Assembly: GCF_002078875.1 (NCBI RefSeq)
Contig: NC_034409.1
Span: 16,310,631 to 16,374,630 of the forward strand
Source of the DNA: Numida meleagris
Lineage: Eukaryota; Chordata; Aves; Galliformes; Numididae
Length of the DNA stretch: 64,000 nucleotides
Reading direction: 5' to 3'
Of this stretch, positions 25,133 to 36,956 are shown piece after piece. Numbering within the stretch: the first letter of the stretch is position 1; every line of letters starts with the position of its first letter. The notes under the pieces are model-generated. The model searched no databases, was not told the DNA's origin, and saw only the letters and a list, made by a program, of their open reading frames with translations. Made by a program: the position numbers and the translations under genes.

Positions 25133-26817
25133 AGATATATACTTAACTTTAGAATAATTGAAGCACCTAGACTAGAAATAATAATATATTGTTTTGATAC
25201 TCTTCCTCTTCCTGGTGCATTCTTATTTCCTGAACTTAGAGCAGGAAGTAAACTTGGAGCATTCCTGTCCCCAGGAAATTGCCTGCTGCCTGCTGCCTAC
25301 TGCCTCTCCTCGCCCCTTGTGTGGTTGCCTCATGAGCTGCCACAGGCTCCACCTGGCCCTGACTCCTCTCTGTTGCACCCACAGTCTCTCAGCCTCCCCA
25401 CAATGCATTCTGATGCTCTCTGCCGTACTCCCAAAACTGTCTAGACACGACTGTGGATGCACAGACAAAACAGCATGTTTCATGGGAGGCTTCTGCAGCA
25501 GGATGCAGTTGAACTGCTATGTTTAGTGCTTGAAAGACTGAAGCTACTGTATGTTATGTTATTATTCTGGGCTGAATGTCATGATTAAGAAAAAAAATAA
25601 ATATGTGATCTATGGACATTACCTATTTTTTTTTCCTGGGATTTTGCAACACCTGGAAAATCTGGTTATAAGAGGCTGCATAAAACTGTGATTGTATGCC
25701 TAAGATATTACAACTGCTTTTCAAAAACTGCAAGAAATGTGGTTGCTTTTGAATTGCTCTCCTATATTTTAATGTGGTTCTTATTGATAATGAGGTGCTT
25801 TCAGATACTTGTTGCTAAAAGCCACAGGAGGCACGTCACGGGATGCCAATTGCAAAAGCATGACAAAGTGTATTATTTAGTGTGACAGAAATATATGAAC
25901 ACCGATTTTCAGGTCTGTTTAAGAAGTTCTTAATGCAAGTTAGACAGAGGCAGACTAGGAAATGGACTGAGCTACCTACAGGAGGGTCAGTCATCTGGTT
26001 TCCAGAAGAAATTAGAACTTCTTAAGCACCACTTTAGTTTGTGTTGAATGCTGACATCCTCCAGGAGATAAAACATTGAGGAATAAGCCATATTCAGGTA
26101 TACTTCTGCCACTTTCCATATCATATGTCTTAAACAGAATTTATCAGGGTAGGTATGTGGCAAACAATTGTGCAGTATTATAGCAGCAAAACTGTAGCAA
26201 CAATGCAAGCCTCTCTACAAGGAGATCCAGATAAATGTCTTTGAGGATGTACTTTGGACATGGCTAAGAGCAATGCTCATGTGCAAGATTTGGAAGTAGA
26301 AACAAAGGAGATGGTATCTATCTGTGGAAGCATACAATGGCTAATCAAATGGTACCTGGATGTGCAGTTTATACGCCATGTTTTTTATGTACTCTTCACA
26401 TAATGAAAAATGGTTATGCTGGCAGGAGCCAAAGGAGGCTTTTCTCCAAGACTGCTCTATGATTAAGAACCTTTCAGAGCCCTAGGATTTTTGTGTTTAA
26501 CTGCTCATGTTACATAGCATGGATAATGGCGAATCAGAATATTTCCGTGAATAGCAGAAAAGTACTGAAAACTACCAAACTTGGGATGGACGCTTAACTG
26601 CCTTGACTTGACATGTTCTATTCTGATTGCTACCCATGGGTGACTATGTTTTAATTCAGTATTTCCACTAGTTCAATACTTCAGTAATTTAATCAAAACT
26701 CTAACTTCCCAGATGATTACAGACATAACAAGAACTTTACTAAAGCTGTGATGTTCCTTCTCTATGGCTTTTCTCTTCCATTAAAACCTATCAGGTTACA
26801 TATCAAAAAAGAAAATT
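25133..26817. other. Non-coding stretch with a GC-richer patch
   Basis: Just beyond the CR1, 25,277-25,500 is GC-richer than its surroundings and has a short CTGC-rich slippage tract (about 25,279-25,305). Overlapping frames of 128, 110 and 86 codons here mix CR1 and flanking sequence and show no domain. The rest is AT-rich without recognised content. Confidence 0.5.
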
Positions 26818-26818
26818 A

Positions 26819-26877
26819 TATCATAGAATCATGTAGGTTGGAGGGGAGCTCCAGATTTCATCTAATCTAACTTCCTG
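26819..26877 (-). mobile_element. CR1 LINE 3' end, right part of an LTR-split copy
   Basis: On the plus strand it reads TATCATAGAATCATGTAGG, GAGGGGAGCTCCAG and TCATCTAATCTAACTTCCTG. This is the reverse complement of the extreme 3' end of a CR1. It is cut at 26,877 by the LTR and resumes at 27,181 with CTCCTGCTTCAA, the next block in CR1 order. It is the element's 3' tip. Confidence 0.85.
26872..26877. repeat. Left copy of 6-bp target duplication (TTCCTG)
   Basis: TTCCTG lies directly left of the LTR and CTCCTG (27,181-27,186) directly right. Five of six bases agree. Six-base duplications are usual for alpharetroviral and ERVK-type integrases. Confidence 0.65.
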
Positions 26878-26912
26878 TGTGGCAGGTAAAAGCGGTAGGG
26901 GGATGTGTGCTG

Positions 26913-26917
26913 ATTGG
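26913..26917 (-). promoter_or_regulatory. Inverted CCAAT box in the LTR U3
   Basis: ATTGG within TGATTGGCAT, about 140 bp upstream of the TATA box of the solo LTR. Activity is inferred only from position. Confidence 0.4.
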
Positions 26918-27058
26918 CATGGTGGACAAATGGAAGGGCGTCAATCACAGGCGCATGCTTGCTGATGTAATGCCTCGTGCTAGGCGGGTTAAAGGGGGGG
27001 GATGGGTGCGTGAGCGCGTGACTCGGGTGTGATCAGGCATGCGCAGTGGATGTACGGG

Positions 27059-27066
27059 TATAAAAG
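27059..27066 (+). promoter_or_regulatory. TATA box of the solo LTR
   Basis: TATAAAAG preceded by a CpG-rich segment and followed by GACCGCGC. It is a textbook core promoter element in the expected place within the LTR. Transcription would start about 25-30 bp downstream and run rightward. Confidence 0.65.
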
Positions 27067-27082
27067 ACCGCGCAAAAGTTCC

Positions 27083-27088
27083 AGTAAA
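27083..27088 (+). promoter_or_regulatory. Variant polyadenylation signal in the LTR
   Basis: AGTAAA, a known single-base variant of AATAAA, in the position where the R region of a compact retroviral LTR carries its polyadenylation signal. Confidence 0.4.
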
Positions 27089-27180
27089 TGAGAGTTGACT
27101 CCACAGCATCTGTGACTGTGTTTCTCTCCCTGGGATGGGATCCCGGTTCTTTAGGGTCTATTAATTGTTGCGCCGCGACA

Positions 27181-27378
27181 CTCCTGCTTCAACAAGATAG
27201 GGTTGCGCAGCGCTCTTTCTGGTTAAGTACTACATATCCCTAAAGATGGAGACTCCACAGCCTTTCAGAGGTCCTGCTGCAATGTTTGACTGTTCTCATG
27301 GTAAAATACATATTTCTTTGATCATTTGGATTTTCCTGTACTCCTGTTTATGTCTATTACTTCATGTTTTACTGGACC
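27181..27378 (-). mobile_element. CR1 LINE 3' region, left part of the LTR-split copy
   Basis: It continues the CR1 interrupted at 26,877: CTCCTGCTTCAACAAGATAG, then GATGGAGACTCCACAGCC, GACTGTTCTCATGGTAAAA and a diverged GATTTTCCTGTACTCCTG block. Identity to what I recall of CR1 fades toward about 27,378. The divergence here, set against the intact CpGs of the LTR, supports the order CR1 first, LTR later. Confidence 0.7.
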
Positions 27379-28183
27379 TTGACAAATAATAATTAATTAC
27401 ATATTGATATTAGTATCCTCAAGGTCCTTACCAACCATTTGCTTAATAATTTGTTCTTATATCATTATGAGGACTAAATTTATGAATTAAATTGCTCAAC
27501 ATTTGAAATTGAATCTGCATACTTTTAGTTACAGCAACGAATTTCCTGTGCATATTTTGCTAGTATTGGCTAAGTTCTGAAACACAACAGCTATCAAACT
27601 TTCAGAATTGACATTAGTTTTCTATCAGTTTCCATGAACTTTTAACATGTAATCCAGGAATTCTTCCAGTAACAATAAAGGCTATACATGTTTGATAACC
27701 TCATTTATCTATAGATTTCCATGAAGTGAAAAGAAAAATCTCTGTGTGCAGGTAAAAGCCTTTCCTTCAGTTCAGATTTATCTGAATACTGTGAATTGAC
27801 AGGGGTGCTGTGGTCAGAACTACCCAAGAACTATTCAGAATTACTAGTGATGATCTGTTCTGAGTCTGAAGATTTCAGCTATAAATTTTCTTTCTGAAGT
27901 ATCTGAAGCAGAGACCACTGTCAGTGCTGAAACACTAGAGCAGATAGTATTGTGATCTGACCCAATATGGAGACTCCTTCCAGTCTAAGTTTTAATGGTT
28001 ATGAGTAGAGCAGTTACTATATGCAAAGAGGCATAGAAAGAGAGTGGTTGAATCTATGCTTCTGCTCCCTAATGCTATAATAAGAATTACTTTCCTTTCC
28101 AGACCTCCCAGGTGAAATAGTTAGCTCTATATAAAAAAGTGAAAGTTTGTGTAAAAAAAACCTTATTATTTTACCATTTGTTA

Positions 28184-28221
<38 letters not shown>

Positions 28222-29828
28222 ATTAGCTTGATGTTTAACTCCAGGATGAACAGAACAGCTGAGGCAAAGGGCATGTTCTTGGCTCCCTACTGAAGAACAC
28301 CTACGGAAATTGAGTGCGGATTCACTAACAGCCCTGCTGATGCCATCTGGAAATAGAGGGTAGGAGGGGAATAGGTCCATTCCATGCTTCCTGGAGCCCA
28401 TATTGCTATTATTTGTACTTTACACATACCTCAAGATATGCAAGGAGTATTTTGTATTGAAATACACATGCAGACATGGTGCTACAGTATAAGCTCATTG
28501 TAGGTATCCAGAGATGATTCAGCTGATCTTCTATCAACATTCAGCTCTGAGCCTCTGTTACAATACTGTCTGGCTGCTCTGTGCACCAGTAGGTGGAAAA
28601 CTGGACCAGTGAGGCAACATCGAACTGAAGACACCTCTTCCAATGATCAGGGTGTGTAAATCCAGGTTATTTTAAAATATGAGTTTTGTCGTATTTTAAA
28701 TTAAAATACAGTTTCAGTATTGTAAAATTATGTCAAATACATAAAACAAAAATATATTGACCAAACATAATTAGTGTATCAGAATGAGCTTGATGTGCTG
28801 TCTTTAATAATAATGGTGAAACACACGTTCCCTTTCAGAGCTTCTGATGGAATACATGCTGTGTTTTGGTCTACCTTAAATAGCCACTGGGAACTACTGT
28901 TACTCTTCCAAAGTGGAGCTTTCAGTGTGTATTTTCTGGTAATATATCAACTGGTTATGTGGAGGCAAGTTTAAGTATCTAAGTCACCTGTAGTCATTTC
29001 TACTTGTTCTCATTTTTCATATTACATGTTATCAATAGCTCCATTGGTAATAGGTGTTCACTTTTGTATCTGTGATATTTCTGTTTTTGTTATGCTTGCT
29101 GACACCAACAATTGTTTTCTCTATGTGTTTTGATTCTTTTCTTCAGGAAAATGGCTGACTTTCAGAGCTGCAAAGAACTTACCAAGTACCTATTGCTCTC
29201 ACAAATGCCAAATATCTATTCTGATCTGTATGTTTCATGAATGCACAATCTGCAGCAAATAAATTTGTATCATTTAAAAAATAATATGGATTTCAGATGA
29301 AATTAAATATTTTAAACAAATTCCTCCATTCCAGAACAAAGAAACAAATCCTCTAAGAATTTATAAATTAATATTTATATTTCTTAAAATACTGGGATTA
29401 CAGATAATACCGATTCTGGAAGAGCCAGACAATACTGACACAGAGTGCTTCCTTTGTTTTCAAATCATTTAATGTGCTCACAACTGATTGGTAACTCCTG
29501 TTATTATCATCTTCAGTTGCCTCCTGATGCTGAATGTAATATTGACTCACTAGGAGCTGTTATATCTCATCTGAGAGTAGATTTTTTCTCCATTTCTAAG
29601 TGAGTTAATAACTCAGAGTCAATTTGGCATCCAAGTGCTAGTTCATATTTTCATTCTACATGTATTTAAGCATGGTGACTTGGACTCCAAATTAGAGCAA
29701 GCTCAGATTATCTTCATGAGAATATGGGTCCTTTCAGTCTGAACACAAGAAGGTTGAGCACAGATACCATTTGAAAATAAAAGAGTCTGAATTGTATGTA
29801 CTAACATTCTTTGGCTTAATGTGTTTCT
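27379..29828. other. AT-rich non-coding stretch, no gene seen
   Basis: No exon or repeat body recognised. It contains a T30 run at 28,188-28,217 and a short AT palindrome at 28,691-28,709. Confidence 0.55.
28188..28217. repeat. Poly-T run, 30 bases
   Basis: The longest homopolymer in the window. No minus-strand processed-transcript body with a nearby reverse AATAAA was seen to its right, so it is not assigned to a retrocopy. Confidence 0.9.
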
Positions 29829-29830
29829 GC

Positions 29831-30373
29831 CCTTGTGAGACCCCAGCTGGTGTACTGCATTCAAGTCTGGGGACCTCAACACAAGAAAGACGCGGAGCTT
29901 CTGAAGAGGGTCTAGAGCAGGGCCATGAAGATGATCCAAGGGCTGGAGCACCTCTCCTGTGAAGACAGGCTGAAGTAACTGGTCTTGTTCAGCCTGGGAA
30001 AGACCTCATTGCAACCTTCCAGTATTTAAAGGGTTTTTATAAACATCCAGGAAATCAACTTTTTAAAAGAGTAGATAGTGATAGGACAAGAGGAATGGTT
30101 TTAAACTAAAGGAGGAGAGAGTTAGATTAGATATTAGGGGGAAGATTTTTACTGAGAGTGGTGAGGTGCTGGAAGAGGTTGCCCAGAGAGGTTGTGGACG
30201 CCCTGCCCGTGGAGTCGTTAAAGGCCAGGTTGGATGGCACCCTGGGCAATCTGATCTAGTACTTGATCTAGAGGCTGGCAACACTGCCTGTGTCAGGGGA
30301 GTTGGAACCTGATGATCCTTGAGGTCCCTTCCAACCCAAGCCATTCTATGATTCTATGATGATTCTATGATTC
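29831..30373 (+). mobile_element. CR1 LINE 3' end, about 0.54 kb
   Basis: It starts inside ORF2 near CCTTGTGAGACCCCAGCTGG. This encodes a version of the LVRPxLEYC block, followed by a WGPQHKKDAELL-type stretch. It then runs through the 3' blocks GGATGGCACCCTGGGCAATC and AGGTCCCTTCCAACCC and ends in four ATTCTATGAT-type octamers. It is typically 5'-truncated. The coding part is broken by stops after a short stretch. The well-kept octamer tail suggests moderate youth. Confidence 0.92.
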
Positions 30374-31925
30374 ACAAGCCAGCTGTAGCTGTATTGTCTT
30401 TAGATAATAAGGAAACATTTAACAGTGTTCACACGATGCCTGTGCTTACACAGAAATTTGCATTATTGGAAATAAAGTTTAAGGTTGTGTAAATCAAATG
30501 AATTATAATAACTTAGGGAGAAAGTGTTTTTCTTTCAACAAGATAATGTAAATAATGTATGCATGTAATTTTGTCGCTAAATTCTTGTTTGGTCTCTGTA
30601 CTTGGGTGCACTCAGAAAAGTTACTTCTTTCATGTGATTTCAATAAATTGTCCATCTAACACTTCTGCAGTTTTCTGATGATAAATATTTGTCTGATTTA
30701 TACGTAAGCCTTCTGAAAGATTTTAAATGAAATAGATAATTCATACTGATTGCCTACAAATTGCTTTCTTATTAGAAAAAAATCTACACTGGGCTAAAGC
30801 TCCAAGGAATATTCTTTTAAAAATTATAAACAAGAACCAGGCAAGTCTAGATGAAAGAAGAATAGATAATAAATCTTATACTGCAAAAGAAAATCCTCAG
30901 GGACTCATTTCTACTTCTTGACGACAACCTAGCTGTGAGAAGATCAGGGTCTTTACACTTCACTACTCAGAAAACTGCTTTTGCCCTTGGAAAGACTGTA
31001 CTTCCTCTCAATGCCTACTTTCAATCATGTCCTTTCTATACCATCTTACTGGCTCACAAATTATGCTGTACAGTGTCTTGGCAATTAACTCTGATATTTC
31101 TTTAGTAGCTGACATGTAGGAGGGATCTATTCTATCACATGTCTTCTTGCATTTAACTACCAACTGTACAGGTAATTAGCAATGATTGCACATGCAGGAT
31201 CTCTGGCAATGATCGTATTTTTAAGAGAACATTAACAACTTAACTAAACAGAGGATAAATATCTGTGTAGCAGCATTCTGCTTGCTCTACATTCTTATTA
31301 GACCACTTCCATCAAGATATATTTCAGTCAGAATATGGATTTGAATATGCCATTGTAAATTCAAATTCATATTCTAAATGTTCTTCTCTGATTACCAAAT
31401 GGATAATTATTCAACCAATAATTTAGAATATGAAATACAGGAAAAATGTTGTCAATATGCAATTGTTCATGGGCATAAATGTTTATATTGGGGTTCAACC
31501 TGTATTATTTTGTGCAATTCCATTGCATCAAAATGATGGGGACCAGTACCTCTCTTTGATATCTGGTTATACGGAATAATAATAGAGATGAACAATATTG
31601 TAATGTTTTCTTTTTTTTTTCCTCCAAAACTGTCAACATTTAATCATTTTTGAGAATGTGAGTCCATTGGTTATTTCATTTAGCAAATGTCTGTATCTGC
31701 TCTTTAATCTACCACTTGCTGGTGTATTACTATTAAGACTGTACAAATGACACCATGGCTCTGTGAGGTATGCTCCATAACCTTCTGTTATATTGTCTGG
31801 AATCACATTTGCTTTTTCATGGTTGCATGGCATTGGTGGCTCATAGACATTCTGTGACTGATTAACAGAGCCAGCTGCTTTTCCTTCTTTATTGTTTCCA
31901 ACTGAGAAGCTCCTGGATTACAGAA
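30374..31925. other. AT-rich non-coding stretch, no gene seen
   Basis: No exon, repeat body or structured RNA recognised. A T10 run lies at 31,611-31,620. Confidence 0.55.
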
Positions 31926-31929
31926 GAAA

Positions 31930-32400
31930 TTCTCATTATTAGTCCCTGCATGAATGACCTTTACTTCCTACAGTTAAATTTCATCCGTTTTTCTATTATT
32001 CCACTCCTTTAATGTCATGGAGCCCTTCCAGTGTAAGAATCTGATCTTTCCCATGCTCATAGTGCTGCCAGCTTTGCATCAGCAACCAAAATTCCTCTGC
32101 ATTTCTCTTTCCAAGGTTATTAATGAAAATATTAAATAAGTGCTGTTTAATGAGTGAGTAACTCCACTCTGGAGTTGAGCTTTATCTTCTGTTGTAGATT
32201 TTTGAAATTTCCTTTGGAGTTTGTCTTTATTTAATTTGCTGTTCTTATTTTAGTTCTGTTCTTTCCCATTGCCATTAATAATGTCCAGCAGTATACCATG
32301 TGGCACCAACATCTTGTATCTTGAAATATGTATATTTTAAGGTCCACCTACTGCACGAAGTAATACATTTCATTTTAAATATTGGATAGTTAGCTGTGAT
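31930..32400 (-). mobile_element. Ancient CR1-type LINE remnant
   Basis: On the plus strand the words CAGCTTTGCATCAGCAA (32,069-32,085), TTAATGAAAATATTAAA (32,120-32,136), AACTCCACT (32,160-32,168) and CATGTGGCACC (32,297-32,307) occur in the order and roughly the spacing of the reverse complement of CR1-type ORF2 RT, around the segments coding for the FADDTKL motif and the stretch upstream. I know these words from old amniote CR1 copies such as those of turtles and crocodilians. Most intervening sequence has drifted. The element would point leftward. It is clearly much older than the other CR1 copies. The boundaries are guesses. Confidence 0.55.
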
Positions 32401-33900
32401 CTACCTCTGAGAAGCAGTCCGAGAAGAGGATTGCAGTCTCTAGAGTCTCCAGTGCCTGAAACAATTCTACTGGAAATAATCTGAAGTGGTTGTGTTCTTA
32501 CTTGTAGATAGTTCTTACTATCTACTTCAGCTTGGATTAATTCCCTTGATCTGCTGCATTTGGAAACTGAGTTGTATCTTGACATGAAAAATAATCAATA
32601 ACTGTATATTTCCCCCCTGGATTTCTTCAAAATCATCTTCATCCTCAGCTTCACCATGCATATGCTTGCTCCTAGCAGATTCCATTCTGACTTTCCTCTG
32701 TATCTTTTCTAGTGTTTTCTAGTGACAGGCTTCTTAGTCTTTACCTAAGATTCCCCAGTCACAAAAAGCTGCCTCTTGTCTTGGAGCTTTATTTTGAGTA
32801 ATTTTTCCTGTCTGTTGACTATCCTGCCTTCTCTTCTATGTAATGTCTTTATTTATACTTGGGCGATGTCTCATAGTTAACTCCATTATCTCTTCTTTTA
32901 TGGGACTAGCAGCTTCTCTTTTCTGTCATCCCATCTACTCTTTCAGCATCTCTCTCTTCATTGCTGCCCAGTGTGGCATAGCTATTCCTAGTCTAGCTTG
33001 TTAATCTTCCTGCCATTTTCTCATCATCGGGCTTTTTTTTTTTTTTAATTGATCTGCCAGTCAGCTTCTGTTGTTCAGTAAATGCAGGTCATATGGTTTT
33101 TATGCTTGCCTTTTCTCTTCCATTTATCTCAGTGTTCCTGTCTGAACTTTGCTCTGTTCTCCAAGTCCATGTTCAGTCTCTGTTTCTTCTCTGCTGGGAA
33201 GACTTCACAGAACCCTAGTCTCTAGCTGTCACTTGCTCACAGACAGTGTGCTTCTCACTGCTTTTTGCAACTCCATCTTTGTCTTCACTTTTTTGGTACC
33301 TTCTTCTTTTGCTTGAGTAACAGAGTTCATCATTTTTACATTACCTTTAAAGAAAATAGATGGTGGGTTAAACTTGCTTTCCACAAACAGAATATTTTCT
33401 GTCATATGATGGTCTCCTTGGTTTATGATTATAGTCACATTACATTCAGTCTTTTACATCTGGAAGTTTATATTCTGTGTAATAAAAAAAACAAATGATA
33501 TAAGTAAAAAGGAATAAAGTATTATTAAAATCAACTTTGTTGGGTTTTAGCTGAAAATGATTATAACATAATGGAAACCTTTTAAAGGATTTTTTAAGAA
33601 AATATTTGCTGTTCCTCCTCAGTGGCAGGACAATCTACTCTTAGTCAAAAGCATCCAAATATGTGTATTTGTTTGCTATTTACCAACAGAGGCAACCTAT
33701 CAAATACTGTTAATTTTTTTCCCATATCTGTCAAATGCAATTCTGTACAGAACACACAGAGGTGAATATAGTAAAAGCAAATCATTAGAGACAAGGTGAA
33801 GTGTGTACTCTGTTTCTATAATGCGTTTCATTGTCCTGATTTATCAGAGTATGAAGTTGTAAGCTAACGGATCTAACACATACAAATAATTTGCTCTCTA
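32401..33900. other. Pyrimidine-biased non-coding stretch
   Basis: From about 32,640 to 33,260 the plus strand is notably rich in C and T, with short TCTTCT-type words, but there is no tandem period, exon or repeat body I recognise. A T14 run lies at 33,033-33,046. Confidence 0.5.
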
Positions 33901-33919
33901 TAATGTCCAAGAGCTTTTA

Positions 33920-34010
33920 ATACCCTTGATGAGCCTGCACTCTACCCCTTCATACAGGCCATTGATGAATACGCTAAACAAGACCAGATGGAATGTGGTT
34001 TATCCCTTTG
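33920..34010 (-). mobile_element. Possible ancient CR1-type fragment
   Basis: GCCATTGATGAATACGCTAA followed by ACAAGACC resembles the reverse complement of the CR1 stretch usually read as CATTGATGAAGATGTTGAA then ACAAGACTGG. The match is about 30 bp and could be chance. It lies about 1.8 kb from the better-supported ancient copy in the same orientation. Confidence 0.3.
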
Positions 34011-36930
34011 AGCTTTAAGGTATTTCTTAAAACTGGGTTTAATTCCTTTAAACTCTCCAAAAGTAATATGAATTTGTAATATTTTTATGTAAAGGTATTA
34101 AATATTGAACTATAACCAGATCTGAATTTAGAATGACAAAGAAACAGTAATCTTCAAGATCACATGAACTATAACTTTCCCTTACAGCTGGCTGAGAAGA
34201 ATCCTGCTCCCTCAAAAATTCTTCCAACCCTAGTTTTATCAGTGTTGCTGAAATAAGAGAGTGATTTTCTTCTTAGCATGAACTAGAAAATTTGTCACTG
34301 TTACACCTAAGTCTTGTCAACATCTGTTTTTTTTTTTTAAATCTAAACCAATGCTAGAGGAAATCCGTAAGAACAGTAAAGCAGAATGACTTTCACAAGC
34401 ATTATTTGAAGTTCAAAAAACTACTGCACTTTTACATCATGTAGTTTGAACTGGTAGAGATTTAAATATTCCTGAAATATTAATGATCTGAGAAGGATAT
34501 GGATGATCTACAGGACTAATCTTTACAGTCATTCAAACAAAGTAAAAATTGCAAAGAAAATGTTCTCAAAAGCACACAATACAGATATTATTAATACTGA
34601 AGACACAGTCTTTACATACAGTTGGAAACGTGGATTTCACAAACCAAAATTTCACAAACCAAACAACAAGGCTTTGCCATTGTAGCCTGAAAATTGCAAG
34701 ACTTTTTTTTCTTACTTTCTTATTACAAATCTTTTTCAAATGGATTAGTGATTTTTTTTTTGTAATAAATGTGATAAATTCTTCAGAATTTCTTTTGGTC
34801 TCTAGCAGCCAAATAGGATTTCTGTAAAAATTTGAGTGTTACTGCATTGTTGGATAAAGATTATGAAGGCCAAACTCTGATTTAAGTCTTCTGCTGTATA
34901 ATACATAGCCCAGAATGGGTCTTTACATTTTAGTAACAAAACTCGAAGTTTCAAACAGATTTTGAGTTCAGTTCCAGTTTTATTCACTTTTAACATGTAA
35001 TACACTTAAGACACTTTGGGATGAATTTCAGGAGTTATGCATGAAAAATAATCTCATACTGTTTAATCATAAATACAGGAGGTTTTGCACGTATTTTCTA
35101 CAGATTGCTTTGAAAGTTTAATGTTTTAGAAGTTCATAAGCTGTAGCAAAGAAGAACCTTAAGGGTCAGACATAAGTTCAAAAACCTTTTTGAATGGTTT
35201 CTATAACATGCTTATTTTAAAATGCCCTAGGTATGACTCAAAGCTTGCTGAAGCTAATGCAGCTGTTTCTCTTCATTTCATTAAATTGGAGATCATATTC
35301 TTAGGTTATGAGACAAAAAGATCCCTTTGATTTCTAAGAGAAATAAGGTATACGTTTGACGTATTTGGACTCTGCTTTTGAGAAATACTTAACATATTGG
35401 AAATGAAATGTCTTAACATCGCATGGGTTAGGTGCCTAAATAATATATTAGTAAAAGATTGCAGCTGGAATATTGTGTGAGCCTATTACATATCAAGATT
35501 TCCTTCAAATGTCCCTGTGAGGTCAACATAAATTATTACAAAATATTACTTGATATTGGCATTTCTGAATATTAAAGGAAAAAAAAAATCAGGAAGCACT
35601 GAGGCCAGTCTTGACATTGCTGCATTATTTTAAGACATTAAGTCATACAGAAAGCACTAGAAAAAGATTTACTTGCAAGTCTTGAACTAGCCTTATAAAT
35701 TTCTTAATGATATTTCCATAGATAGCATAAGCAAGAGAGCACTGAAGGCAACTGAACTTTTACAGTGTAGGTGGTTTTAAGAGTAGAGTATTCAACTTGC
35801 TGATGAACCGAAGCTAATATATGTACAGAATGATCAAAATAACAGCAGTTTTTCTATCATTTGAGCAGGCAAACTTTGTTACTGGTTTAGCTGGAACTGT
35901 TCAAGTTATGTGGATTTAAGGGTTCAGCAGAAGTTAAAATAATTGAGCTAAATAGAAGTATAGATGCCTGTAAATGACATCAAAGCTTAAAGGAAGTTAG
36001 ATTAGTTGAAAAGAAAGTAGAATAATTCATTGTGTACATTTATTTTACAAATTCAGCAGGAGCAGCCTAGATTACTGATTGCAGCTACCTTCCCCTGTGA
36101 ATTTATAACTTCCTACTCTGAATTTCTCCTGAACTGATTTTCAGTTGATTAATTATAAATGTTTTTGGAATAGAGGAAGAATTGCCTCCACACCACTTAA
36201 CTTTAGGCAACAAACTTAAATGTCTAAGACAGCAGGCTAATCTCATAGGTTTCCTATATACTCACTGGAAAAAAGACAGGCTCTTCCATAGGGAGAATTT
36301 AAAGAGAGTTTTTTGGTTATTGCTTTGACTGCAGTGCTTTCATTTTTCTTTACAAATTCTAAAAACATCCAGAATTGTTTTTTATCACATGAAATGGATA
36401 ACTTCCCATAGTGCTTTGAATGTGTATCTTGCTCCTGAAGAAATTCTGAACTGCCTGTTTCTGTTCAAACAAACTGGGACAATAACTTTGCTTGAGCATA
36501 GCAAGGATGATCCATGGGTACATTCAGCAGATCTGCTTTGTTATTGGCTGGAAGGGAATAAAAATAAATGACAAAAGGGTTTATCTGCAGGAGAAGCACT
36601 CCTCCTGAAACCCTGCTAATAGTGTAGTTTCCACATGTCAAAATAATCAGAGAAATTTCAAATAAAGGTTTGATAACAGTATGGATAATTAACTTTCATA
36701 ACAACATTTGGTAAGATACAACATGACTAGTGATAAAATCTATTAGGTAACTGGACACCCTATGAGTAAGTGTGATATCCTGATAGTTAATGTGTACTGA
36801 AAGGGACATTGTTTGCTAAATAGGCAGTGGTCTTTATATGAACAGTTGTGCTGCTGTTACTCTTTATTTGGCCATATAGTCTCTGTTTCTTTCCTGGTGT
36901 GAGGAACAAAAAAATAGGGAAAACATGTGT

Positions 36931-36956
36931 ATCTGCCTTTTACATCTGCCTTTTAC
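36931..36956. repeat. 13-bp perfect tandem duplication
   Basis: ATCTGCCTTTTAC occurs twice with no gap. It is probably a small slippage duplication. Confidence 0.85.

Larger units (their letters stand above)
26878..27180 (+). mobile_element. Solo LTR of an endogenous retrovirus, CpG-rich
   Basis: A 303-bp unit starts TGTGGCAG and ends GCCGCGACA, so it has the TG...CA ends of a long terminal repeat, with near-inverted tips. In plus orientation it contains an inverted CCAAT box (ATTGG, 26,913-26,917), a TATA box (TATAAAAG, 27,059-27,066) and, 16 bases later, a variant polyadenylation signal AGTAAA (27,083-27,088), followed by about 90 bases of U5-like sequence. The short TATA-to-AGTAAA interval suggests a short R region, as in alpharetroviruses. 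It is flanked by a 6-bp target duplication with one mismatch and interrupts a CR1. It has many CpGs in an otherwise CpG-poor window, which suggests a comparatively young insertion. No gag, pol or env sequence is present, so it is a recombined solo LTR. The family name is not recognised. Confidence 0.8.

Noticed and set aside
25058..25526. Frames of 128 and 110 codons
   Set aside because: They start within the antisense CR1 or its flank and mix repeat and unique DNA, with no coherent protein.
28188..28400. Possible minus-strand processed pseudogene starting from the T30 run
   Set aside because: No reverse polyadenylation signal near the T run and no recognisable protein in the adjacent sequence.
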